Below are positions 41,637 through 51,159 of a stretch of DNA of 64,000 nt, one piece after another. The stretch lies in NCBI RefSeq assembly GCF_030705605.1, contig NZ_JAPCKK010000001.1, forward strand, positions 310,001 to 374,000, given 5' to 3'. Numbering within the stretch: position 1 is the first letter of the stretch; each line of letters starts with the position of its first letter. The notes under the pieces were generated by a model that saw only the letters and a list, made by a program, of their open reading frames with translations, searched no databases and had not been told where the DNA came from. A program made the position numbers and the translations under genes. Origin of the DNA: Paenibacillus zeirhizosphaerae (GTDB taxonomy: Bacteria; Bacillota; Bacilli; Paenibacillales; Paenibacillaceae).

Positions 41637-41810
41637 ATCTTATCAAGAGCAGGTGGAGGGACTAGCCCGATGAAACCCGGCAACCGGCGATTACTCGCAC
41701 GGTGCTAATTCTTGCAGATCACACATTCTTTAAGAATGGGGACCTGAGAGATGAGAGAGGCGCATATGAGTATGATATGACCTTTCTCGTATACCGAGAA
41801 GGGTCATTTT
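41637..41810 (+). promoter_or_regulatory. SAM-I (S-box) riboswitch with terminator
   Basis: The aptamer shows all core pieces in order: TTATCAAGAGCAGGTGGAGGGA, GCCCGATGAAACCCGGCAACC, GGTGCTAATTC-TTGCAG and GATGAGAGAGG (41637-41760). A terminator follows with ATGACC-TTCTCG pairing to CGAGAA-GGGTCAT and a short T-run (41777-41810). High SAM would favour termination and shut the metA-metI-metC operon. A possible promoter is TTGATA (41594) with TAAAAA (41618), 18 bases apart, but it is weak. Confidence 0.95.
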
Positions 41811-41869
41811 AATATGCCCGGCATCTCAGCAATGATTTTCGCCAACTTCACGAACAGGAGTGAGTTTTT

Positions 41870-42799
41870 ATGCCAATTAAAATTCCAGACGCCCTGCCCG
41901 CGAAGGAAATTCTTGCGGGTGAGAACATTTTTGTAATGGACGAAAGCAAAGCCTATCACCAGGATATTCGTCCGCTCCGCATTGCAATTCTTAACCTGAT
42001 GCCGACCAAAGAAACGACCGAAACTCAATTACTGCGGCTGATCGGTAATACACCGCTGCAGGTGGATGTTACGCTCGTGCATCCGCAGTCGCATGTATCC
42101 AAGAATACCTCGCAGGAATACTTGGATATGTTTTATAAGACGTTCGACGAGATCAGAAATACCCGCTTTGACGGCATGATTATTACGGGGGCGCCTGTGG
42201 AGCAACTGGAGTTTGAAGATGTGAGCTATTGGGAGGAGATTCGCGGCATCTTTGACTGGACCCGGACAAATGTAACCTCCACCATGCATATCTGTTGGGC
42301 TTCGCAGGCGGGCTTGTACCATCATTTCGGTGTTCCCAAATATGGACTGGACTCCAAATGCTTTGGGATCTTCCCGCATACGGTGAACAAGCCGCATGTG
42401 AAGCTGCTTCGCGGCTTTGACGAGGTCTTTTATGCGCCTCATTCCCGCCATACGGAAGTGCGGCGCGAAGATATCGAGCGTTTTCCCGAGCTGGAGCTGC
42501 TCTCGGAATCGGAAGAAGCCGGCGTATATATTGTGGCGACAACCGACGGCAAACAGATTTTTGTTACAGGCCATTCCGAATATGATCCGTTATCATTAAA
42601 ATGGGAGTATGACCGGGATATGGCCAAGGGCATGGATAATGTTCCCTTGCCCAAAAACTATTTCCCGCAGGACGACCCGTCCCGCACCCCGCCGTCCACG
42701 TGGCGGGCGCATGCCAACTTATTTTTCTCGAACTGGTTGAACTACTATGTGTACCAGGAGACCCCTTATGACATCGGTGATATCGGGCCTCAAATTTAA
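41870..42799 (+). CDS. metA: Homoserine O-acetyltransferase (MetA family)
   Basis: A 309-residue MetA-fold enzyme, the first committed step to methionine. The nucleophile is Cys142 in HICWASQAG, and the histidine/glutamate pair lies in the [15 protein letters not shown] and VTGHSEYD segments. Residue 111 is Glu (APVEQ), the position that in the B. cereus enzyme sets acetyl-CoA rather than succinyl-CoA preference. I therefore call it an acetyltransferase despite the family's old name. It lies just behind the SAM-I riboswitch and 31 bases before metI. Confidence 0.93.
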   Translation: MPIKIPDALPAKEILAGENIFVMDESKAYHQDIRPLRIAILNLMPTKETTETQLLRLIGNTPLQVDVTLVHPQSHVSKNTSQEYLDMFYKTFDEIRNTRFDGMIITGAPVEQLEFEDVSYWEEIRGIFDWTRTNVTSTMHICWASQAGLYHHFGVPKYGLDSKCFGIFPHTVNKPHVKLLRGFDEVFYAPHSRHTEVRREDIERFPELELLSESEEAGVYIVATTDGKQIFVTGHSEYDPLSLKWEYDRDMAKGMDNVPLPKNYFPQDDPSRTPPSTWRAHANLFFSNWLNYYVYQETPYDIGDIGPQI

Positions 42800-42830
42800 T
42801 ATAAGGATAGAAACGGACAGGAGGATTCAT

Positions 42831-44015
42831 ATGGATAATCAAAAGTTGAAGATCGAAAGCAGACTTGCCCAAATCGGTTCCGTCAACGAGCCGGTCACCG
42901 GTGCGGTGAATTTTCCGATTTACCAATCGACAGCCTTCCGCCACCCGCGGCTCGGACAGAGCACAGGCTTCGATTATATCCGTACCACGAATCCCACCCG
43001 TAAGGTGCTCGAAGAAGCAGCGGCAGAGCTGGAATCCGGAGATGCCGGATTCGCCTGCTCCTCCGGCATGGCCGCCCTGCAGACGATCTTTACGCTGTTC
43101 GGTCAAGGGGATCATCTGATCGTCTCCCTGGACTTATATGGAGGAACTTACCGCCTGCTTGAACGCATTCTTTCCAAATATGGCGTAACTGCCTCTTATG
43201 TGGATACGAATGATCTTGATGCGCTGGAGTCGACACGCCGCCCGAATACCAAGGCCGTTTTTATCGAAACGCCGACGAATCCGCTCATGATGATTACCGA
43301 TATTGCGGCAGTGGCCAACTGGGCCAAGCAGCATGGAATGCTCACCATTGTGGACAATACACTGCTTACGCCTTATTTCCAAAGACCCATTGAATTGGGG
43401 GCCGACATTGTAGTCCACAGCGCCACCAAATATTTGGGCGGTCATAATGACGTCCTGGCCGGACTGATCATCACCCAAGGACAAGAGTTGTCCGCAGAAA
43501 TGGCGTTTCTCCATAACTCGATCGGAGCAGTACTGTCCCCCACCGACAGCTACCAGCTGATGAAAGGCATGAAGACCCTTGCCCTGCGTATGGACAGGCA
43601 TGAGCAGAATGCAACCCGGATCGCACAGTATCTGCTGTCCCACCCGCTCGTGACGGACGTATACTATCCAGCGCTGGAAAGCCATCCGGGATATGAAATT
43701 CAAAGAAAGCAATCATCAGGCAATACGGGAATCTTCTCGTTCAAAGTCAAGGATGCCCGCTACGTAGAGCCTTTGCTGCGTCATATCAAGCTAATCGCTT
43801 TTGCCGAAAGCCTGGGCGGGGTTGAATCGCTGATGACCTATCCGGCTGTTCAGACTCATGCGGACATTCCTGCTGAAATCAGGGATGCGGTAGGTGTCGA
43901 TGACAGGTTGCTTCGTTTCTCCGTCGGCATCGAGCATGCAGAGGATCTCATTCAGGATCTGGGCAATGCGCTTGAAGCTGCCCGCCGGGAGATTGAAGAG
44001 GGGGCATCGGCATGA
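42831..44015 (+). CDS. metI: Cystathionine gamma-synthase / O-acetylhomoserine sulfhydrylase
   Basis: A 394-residue trans-sulfuration PLP enzyme. ATG 42831 follows AGGAGG; the earlier start overlaps metA and is rejected. The PLP lysine is K200 in VHSATKYLGGHND, with FPIYQSTAFRHPRLGQ, DYIRTTNPTRKVLEE and the C-terminal RFSVGIEHAEDLI typical of the Cys/Met family. Position between metA and metC matches B. subtilis metI, which joins acetylhomoserine to cysteine and can also use sulfide. It overlaps metC by 4 bases. Confidence 0.92.
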   Translation: MDNQKLKIESRLAQIGSVNEPVTGAVNFPIYQSTAFRHPRLGQSTGFDYIRTTNPTRKVLEEAAAELESGDAGFACSSGMAALQTIFTLFGQGDHLIVSLDLYGGTYRLLERILSKYGVTASYVDTNDLDALESTRRPNTKAVFIETPTNPLMMITDIAAVANWAKQHGMLTIVDNTLLTPYFQRPIELGADIVVHSATKYLGGHNDVLAGLIITQGQELSAEMAFLHNSIGAVLSPTDSYQLMKGMKTLALRMDRHEQNATRIAQYLLSHPLVTDVYYPALESHPGYEIQRKQSSGNTGIFSFKVKDARYVEPLLRHIKLIAFAESLGGVESLMTYPAVQTHADIPAEIRDAVGVDDRLLRFSVGIEHAEDLIQDLGNALEAARREIEEGASA

Positions 44016-45190
44016 GTGGTGGCGGACAGCGGAATAAAGCGGACAAAGAATTGAAATTCGGTACCCGTCTGCTGCACTTCGGCGCAGAAATTGACGGCCA
44101 GACAGGGGCGTCAAGCGTACCGATTTACCAGGCCTCCACCTTTCATCATCATGACATTTTTAATCCGCCGCAGCATGATTACAGCCGTTCTGGCAATCCG
44201 ACGCGGCAGGCTTTGGAGGATTATATTGCGCTGCTGGAAGGCGGAGTGCGTGGGTTTGCTTACTCATCCGGAATGGCCGCGATTTCCAGCACTTTTATGA
44301 TGCTGTCGGCTGGCGATCATATCATTGTAACCGAGGATGTGTATGGAGGGACTTACCGTCTGCTGACCGCGATACTGAGCCGGATGAATATCGAGTCCAC
44401 CTTTGTGGATATGACGGATCTGGATGAGGTTAGACAAGCGCTGAAGCCTAACACCAAGGCGGTTTATATGGAGACGCCGTCTAATCCGACTTTGAAAATA
44501 ACGGATATTGCTGCGGTAACGAGTTGGGCCCGCGAGCATGGGCTCATCACTATGCTGGACAATACTTTTATGACCCCCTACTATCAACGGCCGATCGAAC
44601 AGGGAGTGGATATCGTTCTGCACAGCGCCACCAAGTTTCTCGGCGGCCACAGCGATGTCCTGGCAGGTCTGGCCGTTGCGCGCACGGAAGCGATAGCGGT
44701 GCAGTTGAAGCAGCTTCAGAATGGGTTAGGCACCGTATTAGGCGTCCAGGAATCCTGGCTGCTAATGCGGGGAATGAAGACGCTGGAAGCCCGCATGGCG
44801 CACAGTGAGAAAAGCGCACGCCGCCTGGCCGAATGGCTGTATGCTCGGGAGGATATCAAGGCAGTCTACTACCCCGGTCTTTCAGAGCATCCAGGGCGCG
44901 AAATTCACGAGAGACAATCCAGCGGATTCGGTGCCGTAGTCTCCTTTGACGTCGGCTCTGGCGAACGTGCCAAGACAGTATTGAGCCGCGTCGGTCTTCC
45001 GATCGTTGCCGTGAGCCTTGGCGCAGTCGAAAGCATTCTGTCCTACCCTGCCATGATGTCTCATGCGGCCATGCCGCACAGCGTCCGGCTTGAGCGTGGA
45101 ATTACGGACGGATTATTGCGCTTCTCGGTAGGTTTGGAGAATATTGAAGACCTTATTTTCGATCTCGAACAGGCTCTGCTATTTGAATAA
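44012..45190 (+). CDS. metC: Cystathionine beta-lyase
   Basis: A 392-residue paralogue of the preceding enzyme; PLP lysine K208 in LHSATKFLGGHSDV. The VPIYQASTFHHHDIFNPPQHDYSRSGNPTR block is typical of lyase members paired with MetI in Bacilli. It would cleave cystathionine to homocysteine, pyruvate and ammonia, completing the route that starts with metA. The start overlaps the metI stop (ATGA). The whole operon is under the SAM-I riboswitch, and a terminator follows at 45201. Confidence 0.92.
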   Translation: MSGGGQRNKADKELKFGTRLLHFGAEIDGQTGASSVPIYQASTFHHHDIFNPPQHDYSRSGNPTRQALEDYIALLEGGVRGFAYSSGMAAISSTFMMLSAGDHIIVTEDVYGGTYRLLTAILSRMNIESTFVDMTDLDEVRQALKPNTKAVYMETPSNPTLKITDIAAVTSWAREHGLITMLDNTFMTPYYQRPIEQGVDIVLHSATKFLGGHSDVLAGLAVARTEAIAVQLKQLQNGLGTVLGVQESWLLMRGMKTLEARMAHSEKSARRLAEWLYAREDIKAVYYPGLSEHPGREIHERQSSGFGAVVSFDVGSGERAKTVLSRVGLPIVAVSLGAVESILSYPAMMSHAAMPHSVRLERGITDGLLRFSVGLENIEDLIFDLEQALLFE

Positions 45191-45200
45191 ATGACCTTGC

Positions 45201-45233
45201 AAAAACAGTACCTTTGGAATAGGTGCTGTTTTT
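45201..45233 (+). terminator. Terminator of metA-metI-metC operon
   Basis: AAAAACAG-ACCT and AGGT-CTGTTTTT arms with a short loop and T-run. Confidence 0.85.
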
Positions 45234-45237
45234 CACA

Positions 45238-45266
45238 TTGCACCTGTGTTACGATGGTAATATAGT
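45238..45266 (+). promoter_or_regulatory. Promoter of mqnC
   Basis: TTGCAC (45238-45243) and TATAGT (45261-45266) with a 17-base spacer. Confidence 0.65.
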
Positions 45267-45331
45267 GATTTCATATATCTTAATTGTCATAATCGACTTT
45301 TTTAAGGATGAAGGATAGGAGGAAGCGTACG

Positions 45332-46465
45332 ATGAGTGGAATAGATCGTATCTTAGATAAAGCGCTGCGCGGTGAACGAATGACCCTGGAGGATACTATA
45401 ACGCTGTTTGAATCCAATGAGGTTGAGAAGATGGGGGATGCGGCGAATGTGATCATGAACCGGATGCACCCGGATCCGATCAAAACCTTCGTCATCGGAC
45501 GAAACGTAAACTACACGAACGTATGTGATGTGTACTGCCGTTTTTGCGCATTTTACCGCAGACCTGGGTCAGAGGAGGGGTATGTCCTTCCCGATGAGGT
45601 CATTTTTCAGAAGATTAAGGAGACACAGGACGTTGGCGGCACGGAAATTCTGATGCAGGGCGGAACCAATCCGAACCTGCCCTTCAGCTATTATACAGAT
45701 TTGTTAAGGGCCATTAAGGAGCGCTTCCCGGATATTACGATGCATTCCTTCTCACCGGCTGAAATCCAGAAGATGAAGGTCATTTCCGGGCTTTCTCTTG
45801 AAGAGGTGATTCGGCAGATTCATGAAGCAGGTCTGGACTCCCTGCCTGGCGGGGGTGCTGAAATTTTGGACGACCGTACTCGCCGCAAGATCAGCCGCCT
45901 GAAAGGCTCCTGGACGGATTGGATGGACGTCATGAAAACAGCCCACAAAATCGGCATGAATACGACAGCAACGATGGTCATCGGGTTGGGTGAGTCAATG
46001 GAGGAGCGCGCGCTGCATCTGATGCGTGTCCGTGACGCTCAGGATGAATGTATTGCCAACAAGTACGATTCGGAAGGCTTTCTTGCCTTCATTCCCTGGA
46101 CGTTCCAGCCGGATAATACCAATCTGAAGCTGGAAAGACAAACACCAGAGGAGTACCTGAAGACCGTTGCGATCAGCCGGATCGTGCTGGATAATATCAA
46201 GCATATCCAGTCCTCGTGGGTAACGATGGGGCCAGAGATCGGCAAGAAGTCTCTGTACTACGGCTGCGATGATTTCGGCAGCACCATGATTGAAGAAAAT
46301 GTGGTGTCGGCAGCAGGCGCTACTTATAAAGTCAATATTGAGTCGATTTTGCAGTTGATTCGCGAAACCGGGCATACGCCTGCCCAGCGCAACACCCGAT
46401 ATGACATTCTGCGTGTCTTTGACGAAGCCAGCAGTGTTGAGCGCGATTTTATTATGCAGAACTAA
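45332..46465 (+). CDS. mqnC: Dehypoxanthine futalosine cyclase (radical SAM)
   Basis: A 377-residue radical SAM enzyme of the futalosine route to menaquinone. ATG 45332 follows ATAGGAGGAAG. The cluster motif is C65-D-V-Y-C69-R-F-C72-A-F (C-x3-C-x2-C), preceded by RNVNYTNVCD. Other family marks are EILMQGGTNPNLPFSYY, SLPGGGAEILDD and FIPWTFQPDNTNL. It forms the cyclic product from dehypoxanthine futalosine. The presence of MqnC implies this organism uses the futalosine pathway and not the classical Men pathway of B. subtilis, although no other mqn gene is in the window. Confidence 0.95.
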   Translation: MSGIDRILDKALRGERMTLEDTITLFESNEVEKMGDAANVIMNRMHPDPIKTFVIGRNVNYTNVCDVYCRFCAFYRRPGSEEGYVLPDEVIFQKIKETQDVGGTEILMQGGTNPNLPFSYYTDLLRAIKERFPDITMHSFSPAEIQKMKVISGLSLEEVIRQIHEAGLDSLPGGGAEILDDRTRRKISRLKGSWTDWMDVMKTAHKIGMNTTATMVIGLGESMEERALHLMRVRDAQDECIANKYDSEGFLAFIPWTFQPDNTNLKLERQTPEEYLKTVAISRIVLDNIKHIQSSWVTMGPEIGKKSLYYGCDDFGSTMIEENVVSAAGATYKVNIESILQLIRETGHTPAQRNTRYDILRVFDEASSVERDFIMQN

Positions 46466-46481
46466 CCTCTAATATAAAAAG

Positions 46482-46520
46482 GAGCTTGCCGCACAACTAT
46501 CATGCGGCAAGCTTCTTTTT
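46482..46520. terminator. Bidirectional terminator between mqnC and khtU
   Basis: GAGCTTGCCGCA pairs with TGCGGCAAGCTTC. A-run before and T-run after the stem serve both convergent genes. Confidence 0.9.
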
Positions 46521-47745
46521 AATTTGAGGTGCTGTTTTCCTTCCTCAAGCGGTGGTCCTTAAACTTAAATACTTTATTCAATGCCATAAAAATGGGCTTC
46601 GACTGCTTGGTCAGTACAGGGCCAAGGATGGCAAGAATCAGGACATACATGGCGGCAAACGGCTGCAGAATATCCATCAGACCGCCTTCCCGTCCAAGAT
46701 TCGCCATAATGATGGAAAATTCGCCTCTGGACACAATAGTCAGTCCGATATTGGCTGAAGCTTTAGGCGAAAGGGATGCCGTGCGCCCGGCAAGCATACC
46801 TGCCGTAAAGTTCCCGACCAGTGTGACAAGCACCGCCGCAAGGGCGATCCATACCGCGGTGCCGCCAAGGGACAACGGATCGATGGATAGTCCGAAGCTG
46901 AAGAAGAACATGGCTCCGAAAAAATCGCGGAAAGGCACAATCAGGTGCTCGATCCGCTTGGCATGGTCCGTTTCCGCCAGCACAAGTCCCACCAGAAGCG
47001 CTCCAATGGCTTCGGCCACATGAATCGTCTCTGAAAATCCAGCAACCAGGAAAAGTGTGCTAAATATCACAAGCAAAAACAGCTCATTAGACCGGATACG
47101 CAGTGCCTTGTTTAATAGAGGAACAGCTTTACGTCCGATAATGATGACTGAGAGCATAAAGCCCAGCGCGATCAAGGCGGACAGCACAACCCCTCCGACC
47201 GAGGACGAATCGCTTAGCACAAGTCCCGACAGGATGGAGATATATACGGCAAGAAACACATCTTCAAACATGATAATACCAAGAATCATTTCGGTTTCCG
47301 GGTTGGCAGTTCGTTTCAGATCCACCAATACCTTGGCGACGATGGCGCTGGAGGAAATGGTTGTAATACCGGCGACCACCAGGGTTTCAGCAATGGGGAA
47401 GCCCGAGAAGAATCCCAGGGCAAGCCCCAAAGTGAAATTGATCAGAATATAGATGGTTCCTCCGACTGCGATCGACCGCCCTGATTTGATTAGTCTGCCT
47501 ACAGAGAACTCCAGACCCAGATAAAAGAGCAGGAACAATACGCCGATTCGGCCCATAAAATCGATAAAAGGCTCGCTTTCGATAAAACGGAAGTCAAAGT
47601 GCCATATTTCCATGGCATGGGGGCCTACGATCATGCCGACTAATATATAAAAAGGGATCACCGAAAAGCGCAGCTTGGCGGATATCAGACCTGATAAAGC
47701 GATGAGTGCGATGGCTAATCCAACTTCAAATACGAGATGGTCCAT
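46519..47745 (-). CDS. khtU: K+/H+ antiporter, KhtU-like (CPA2 family)
   Basis: A 408-residue membrane protein with about 12 helices and no TrkA-N domain. It has the CPA2 pattern: FLLFYLGLEFSVGRLIKSG, ISSSAIVAKVLVDLK in the discontinuous helix, MILGIIMFEDVFLAVYISIL with the E-D pair, and SRGEFSIIMANLGREGG. It lies 4 bases after a KhtT homologue, matching B. subtilis khtSTU (yhaSTU), where KhtU exports K+ under KhtT control. The KhtS counterpart is not seen here. Confidence 0.92.
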   Translation of the reverse strand: MDHLVFEVGLAIALIALSGLISAKLRFSVIPFYILVGMIVGPHAMEIWHFDFRFIESEPFIDFMGRIGVLFLLFYLGLEFSVGRLIKSGRSIAVGGTIYILINFTLGLALGFFSGFPIAETLVVAGITTISSSAIVAKVLVDLKRTANPETEMILGIIMFEDVFLAVYISILSGLVLSDSSSVGGVVLSALIALGFMLSVIIIGRKAVPLLNKALRIRSNELFLLVIFSTLFLVAGFSETIHVAEAIGALLVGLVLAETDHAKRIEHLIVPFRDFFGAMFFFSFGLSIDPLSLGGTAVWIALAAVLVTLVGNFTAGMLAGRTASLSPKASANIGLTIVSRGEFSIIMANLGREGGLMDILQPFAAMYVLILAILGPVLTKQSKPIFMALNKVFKFKDHRLRKENSTSN

Positions 47746-47749
47746 CCAA

Positions 47750-48244
47750 TCACCCGCTTCCGTTCATCAGGATTTGTTTGAACCGTTTCTGCTGTTCACG
47801 TTCTCCGACGGCAAGCACAGTGGACTCCGCCCTCAGAACAACGTCAGGGCCCGGGTTGATATGCTTTGTTTTTTTATCCTCCATGACGACAATAATGGAT
47901 ACGCCTGAATTTTGGCGCACATCCAATTCACCGATCGTTTTGCCCACGCAGGCATACTGGGACTCGATTTTATACCATTCAATAATGAGGTCGTTGAACG
48001 CCATCTCTACACTTTCAAGGTTCTTTGGTCTGTAGGCCATGCCCCCGATAATGGATGCAATTTGTCTTGCCTCCTGATCTTCGAGTGTAATCATGGAGAT
48101 GCTTTGTTCCAGGTCTTCGTAGTCAAAATGGTACAGCTCACGTCTGCCGTCATCGTGAATAATAACCACGAGCCGGTCTCCGCTTGCGGTATCCATCTGA
48201 TATTTCATTCCAATTCCGGGCAATATTGATTCACGTATTTCCAT
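47750..48244 (-). CDS. khtT: KhtT-like regulatory subunit of K+/H+ antiporter
   Basis: A 164-residue soluble protein with an N-terminal domain (ESILPGIGMKYQM, VVIIHDDGRRELYHF) and a C-terminal RCK_C/TrkA-C domain (about 80-160, IGELDVRQNSGVSIIVVMEDKKTKHINPGPDVVLRAESTVLAVG). In B. subtilis KhtT binds c-di-AMP and controls KhtU. The residues here agree closely with that protein as I recall it. It is the first gene of the pair. Confidence 0.93.
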   Translation of the reverse strand: MEIRESILPGIGMKYQMDTASGDRLVVIIHDDGRRELYHFDYEDLEQSISMITLEDQEARQIASIIGGMAYRPKNLESVEMAFNDLIIEWYKIESQYACVGKTIGELDVRQNSGVSIIVVMEDKKTKHINPGPDVVLRAESTVLAVGEREQQKRFKQILMNGSG

Positions 48245-48298
48245 GATTGTTAGCCTCCTGATTTCTAAATGTACAGCTCTAATCGATTTCTGAAGTGA

Positions 48299-48676
48299 TT
48301 AGGCGTAGTACACTACAAATCTGGAGGTGAATTTAATCGGTTTCAGGTATAGGCGCTTGTAAATAATATAGATAATGGGTAGAAAGAGCAAAGAAGGACG
48401 AGGATAGGATGAAATAATCAAAACAGATGGCAAGGAGAATACAGGAATGGTATTGGATACAGCAACCATTTTGACTAATATAGGAAAGTGGGCCCGGATG
48501 GCGGGCTTCTGGTAGGTTTCTTTGGGATGGCTCAGGTTGAAAGCTTCCGCCAAGGAGTCAGCACCTGCGGCTGAACCGCGATCTTCGTCAACAAAAGGAG
48601 CAGGGAAGGAGAACAGCATAATGATGCTGAGCAGCATAACTGTCCATAGACGCGCAGTCGAAATGATTGGGTTCAT
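48299..48676 (-). CDS. Small membrane/secreted protein of unknown function
   Basis: A 125-residue protein with an excellent ribosome site (AAGGAGGGAG, 6 bases before ATG 48676). The first 30 residues look like a signal sequence (LWTVMLLSIIMLFSFPAPF). A second hydrophobic region lies at about 85-108 (LPSVLIISSYPRPSLLFLPIIYIIY), followed by a basic tail. I do not recognise a family. The strong start site supports expression. Confidence 0.55.
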   Translation of the reverse strand: MNPIISTARLWTVMLLSIIMLFSFPAPFVDEDRGSAAGADSLAEAFNLSHPKETYQKPAIRAHFPILVKMVAVSNTIPVFSLPSVLIISSYPRPSLLFLPIIYIIYKRLYLKPIKFTSRFVVYYA

Positions 48677-48766
48677 ATGGTTCTCCCTCCTTGTAAAAAT
48701 GTTAGCATAAATAGCGTATCATATTTACTCTATCACACAATCTTGATCTCATTCAAATCCATCAGC

Positions 48767-48820
48767 AAAAAAACGCCTGTCAGGACCGGAAAGAAATTCA
48801 CTTTCTGGCTGAAGGCGTTG
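48767..48820 (-). terminator. Terminator of diguanylate cyclase gene
   Basis: On the reverse strand AACGCCT pairs with AGGCGTT, with an inner GAAA/TTTC pairing, followed by a run of seven T. Confidence 0.75.
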
Positions 48821-48844
48821 TTTATTTTATAATAGTAAGCTAGG

Positions 48845-49924
48845 CTATTGTTCAGTTTGAAATACGGTTTTGTTTTTGCCGGTTCGTTTGGCTGTGTAAA
48901 GGGCTGTATCCGCCCCGTGAAAGAAATCTTCTTTTCCTTTGCTTTGCTGATACGCATTGATTCCCGTACTGATGGTTACAGCCGATTTATTCAACCGTTC
49001 AAAAGTATGAGCCGAAATTTCCCGGCGGATCGATTCAACTACCGCATATACTTCAGAGGTGCTTTTTTCCGTGAAAATCACAGTAAACTCTTCCCCGCCG
49101 TATCTGGCGGCAAAATCATTCGGACCCGCATGCTTTTGTATGATCAGAGATACGTTTTTCAGCACAAGATCTCCTGCGCGATGCCCGTAGGTGTCGTTGA
49201 CGCATTTGAAATTATCCACATCAATCAGGGCTAGGTGAATTCGGAAGGGATTATGCTCACTGTGAGCGATGAGCTTGTCCAAATACTCCTGGAAGGTCAT
49301 ATGATTATAAAGGCCAGTTAGCGGGTCGGTTTTGTTCATATATTCCATCATGACGTTTTGAATCATCAGCTGTTCGTTATTCTTCAGCGACTTTTCGAGA
49401 TGGTTCATCAAATCCCGACTATGCTGTACGATGCTGAACATCAAAGCCGTCAAAAAGAGCTGGTAAATGATCAGCAATAACAGGTCTTGAACATGCAGGC
49501 TGCGTATGCTGTCCACATAATAATAACAGACAACAAGGCTGATCAGGCTGCAGACCAGACCGAAAATGATTTTTTTGTACTCGAAGCTGAGGACGGAAAG
49601 CAGCAGGGGGAATAAAACAACCAGAACCATCGTGCTGCTCTCCGGATGGCTAAGCACTGGAATGATTGAGAAGGCGGCTGTTCCCGCAATCCCGGCGTAA
49701 TGCTTCAGAGAAGGGCGAAGTCTGTCTGTAACCATTTTGGTAAAAAGCAGGACTAAAAGCTCAAGCCCTACCGGGACTATAGACAACAAATTTTCCGTAA
49801 GGGTGTAGTCTGCGTTCAAATCAAAAATGATGGTAAGAATCAAGCTGGTTACAATAAAGAACAACATGCATTCCAGCGTTCTGCTGGAAGGTTCTCTATG
49901 CCTTTTGACATATTGCCTGAACAA
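48845..49924 (-). CDS. Diguanylate cyclase with N-terminal membrane domain
   Basis: A 359-residue enzyme that makes c-di-GMP. Residues 1-185 hold five or six hydrophobic helices. The GGDEF domain (about 195-355) has the active G-G-E-E-F (276-280), the upstream DPLTGLYNHMTFQEYLD block and LIDVDNFKCVNDTYGHRAGD, which binds Mg and GTP. The RxxD inhibitory site is absent upstream of GGEEF (the residues there are PNDFAARY). No EAL domain is fused. It is a single-gene unit. Confidence 0.95.
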   Translation of the reverse strand: MFRQYVKRHREPSSRTLECMLFFIVTSLILTIIFDLNADYTLTENLLSIVPVGLELLVLLFTKMVTDRLRPSLKHYAGIAGTAAFSIIPVLSHPESSTMVLVVLFPLLLSVLSFEYKKIIFGLVCSLISLVVCYYYVDSIRSLHVQDLLLLIIYQLFLTALMFSIVQHSRDLMNHLEKSLKNNEQLMIQNVMMEYMNKTDPLTGLYNHMTFQEYLDKLIAHSEHNPFRIHLALIDVDNFKCVNDTYGHRAGDLVLKNVSLIIQKHAGPNDFAARYGGEEFTVIFTEKSTSEVYAVVESIRREISAHTFERLNKSAVTISTGINAYQQSKGKEDFFHGADTALYTAKRTGKNKTVFQTEQ

Positions 49925-50117
49925 GTTGCGATCACTCTCCGTATCGTCATAGGCCTGTCGTCCGAACGAACAACAATCAAACTATAACACGTGAAACCGT
50001 ACATTGAAATAGAGGAAGCGAAAAAATAAGCGGGCTGCGGGCTTCCAGTAGTCCACCTCGTATAACCCTGCACATGGTGCCATATACTTAGAGCAGTCAG
50101 TGAAAGGAGTGGGCAAA

Positions 50118-51137
50118 TTGGAACTGTTCACGGTTTGGACTGAGACTAAAGATCCAATAGATGCAGACTGCTTTTACCAAGTCTTGAAAGGCAAAGGCAG
50201 GGGTTTACATATGTCACGTTACGGATTAAGCTTTTCCTTCAGCCAGTCCGGAAACAGGGTGGCCTGGACCTGTAAATATAAGGGCCGGGAAGAAGTGGAT
50301 CAAGATCAGCTTGTCCGCGTCAAGAACTTCATGGCCGACGCCTTCGCGGGGTACATTCAACAGCAAAGGGAGCCGCTGTTGCTGCTGGAGGCTTTATCCG
50401 GGGAATGCAGGTATATGAGCGACGAAGAAACGCAAAGAATACGCGAAATCAGCATTGGATTGCTTAAGAAAGATCTGAATAACGGTCGCAAAAAGAGAAG
50501 GGGAATGATCGTATCACCACTGGTCCAAAGTTTTCAGGAAATGCAGTCTGTTAATCTGGAGGGATTGCTCCGGTTTCGCCTTCAGGCGTACAAGCAGGAG
50601 CTTGGGGAGCTTATCGAATACGCTTTGGACGAGTTTTGGGGAGAACGGCAATACGAGGAATTTGTTCAATTATTAAAGTACTTTGTTTTCTTTCAGGAGC
50701 ACCACGTTCCACTTGTACATGTGATTCACAAGGGAGAGCATAACTTCACCATACTGGATACGGAAATGAAGCTTATTAGCCTCGGGCAGTCGGATCCCAT
50801 CACGGTAGAACTTCCGGGTCTGGAAATAGGTATGCCAGCCGAAGACATGATTCTCAGCAATCTGATCTCTATTGCTCCGGCACGCATTATGCTGCATACA
50901 CAGGAACCGAATGCCTTTGTGGTGCATACGTTGATCAATATATTTGAAAATAAGGTGGAGCTGTGCCGTTTTTGCCCTCATTGCGGGACTTGGCAGAGTG
51001 ATTCCGATCACCTTGACGGAAAAGAAGCAGGGAATTATAATAACTGTGAATCAGGGGCACTGAAACAAGTGAACCCGTTTTTTTCAGAAAAAGCTGAGAC
51101 AAAGACAAGAACCAAAGACAGGCCGTTCCAGAGATGA
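50118..51137 (+). CDS. ytxC: Sporulation protein YtxC
   Basis: A 339-residue protein starting at TTG 50118, with AAAGGAG (50103-50109) 8 bases upstream. The pattern matches YtxC: ISIGLLKKDLNNGRKKRRGMI, NLEGLLRFRLQAYKQELGELIEYALDEFWGERQYEEFVQLLKYFV and a C-terminal half with HVIHKGEHNFTILD. A CxxC pair (CRFCPHC) lies near the end. It sits directly before thrS, as ytxC does in B. subtilis. It is known as a putative sporulation protein; the mechanism is unknown. Confidence 0.9.
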   Translation: MELFTVWTETKDPIDADCFYQVLKGKGRGLHMSRYGLSFSFSQSGNRVAWTCKYKGREEVDQDQLVRVKNFMADAFAGYIQQQREPLLLLEALSGECRYMSDEETQRIREISIGLLKKDLNNGRKKRRGMIVSPLVQSFQEMQSVNLEGLLRFRLQAYKQELGELIEYALDEFWGERQYEEFVQLLKYFVFFQEHHVPLVHVIHKGEHNFTILDTEMKLISLGQSDPITVELPGLEIGMPAEDMILSNLISIAPARIMLHTQEPNAFVVHTLINIFENKVELCRFCPHCGTWQSDSDHLDGKEAGNYNNCESGALKQVNPFFSEKAETKTRTKDRPFQR

Positions 51138-51159
51138 GGAAACTTAGTGCTGAAATTTC

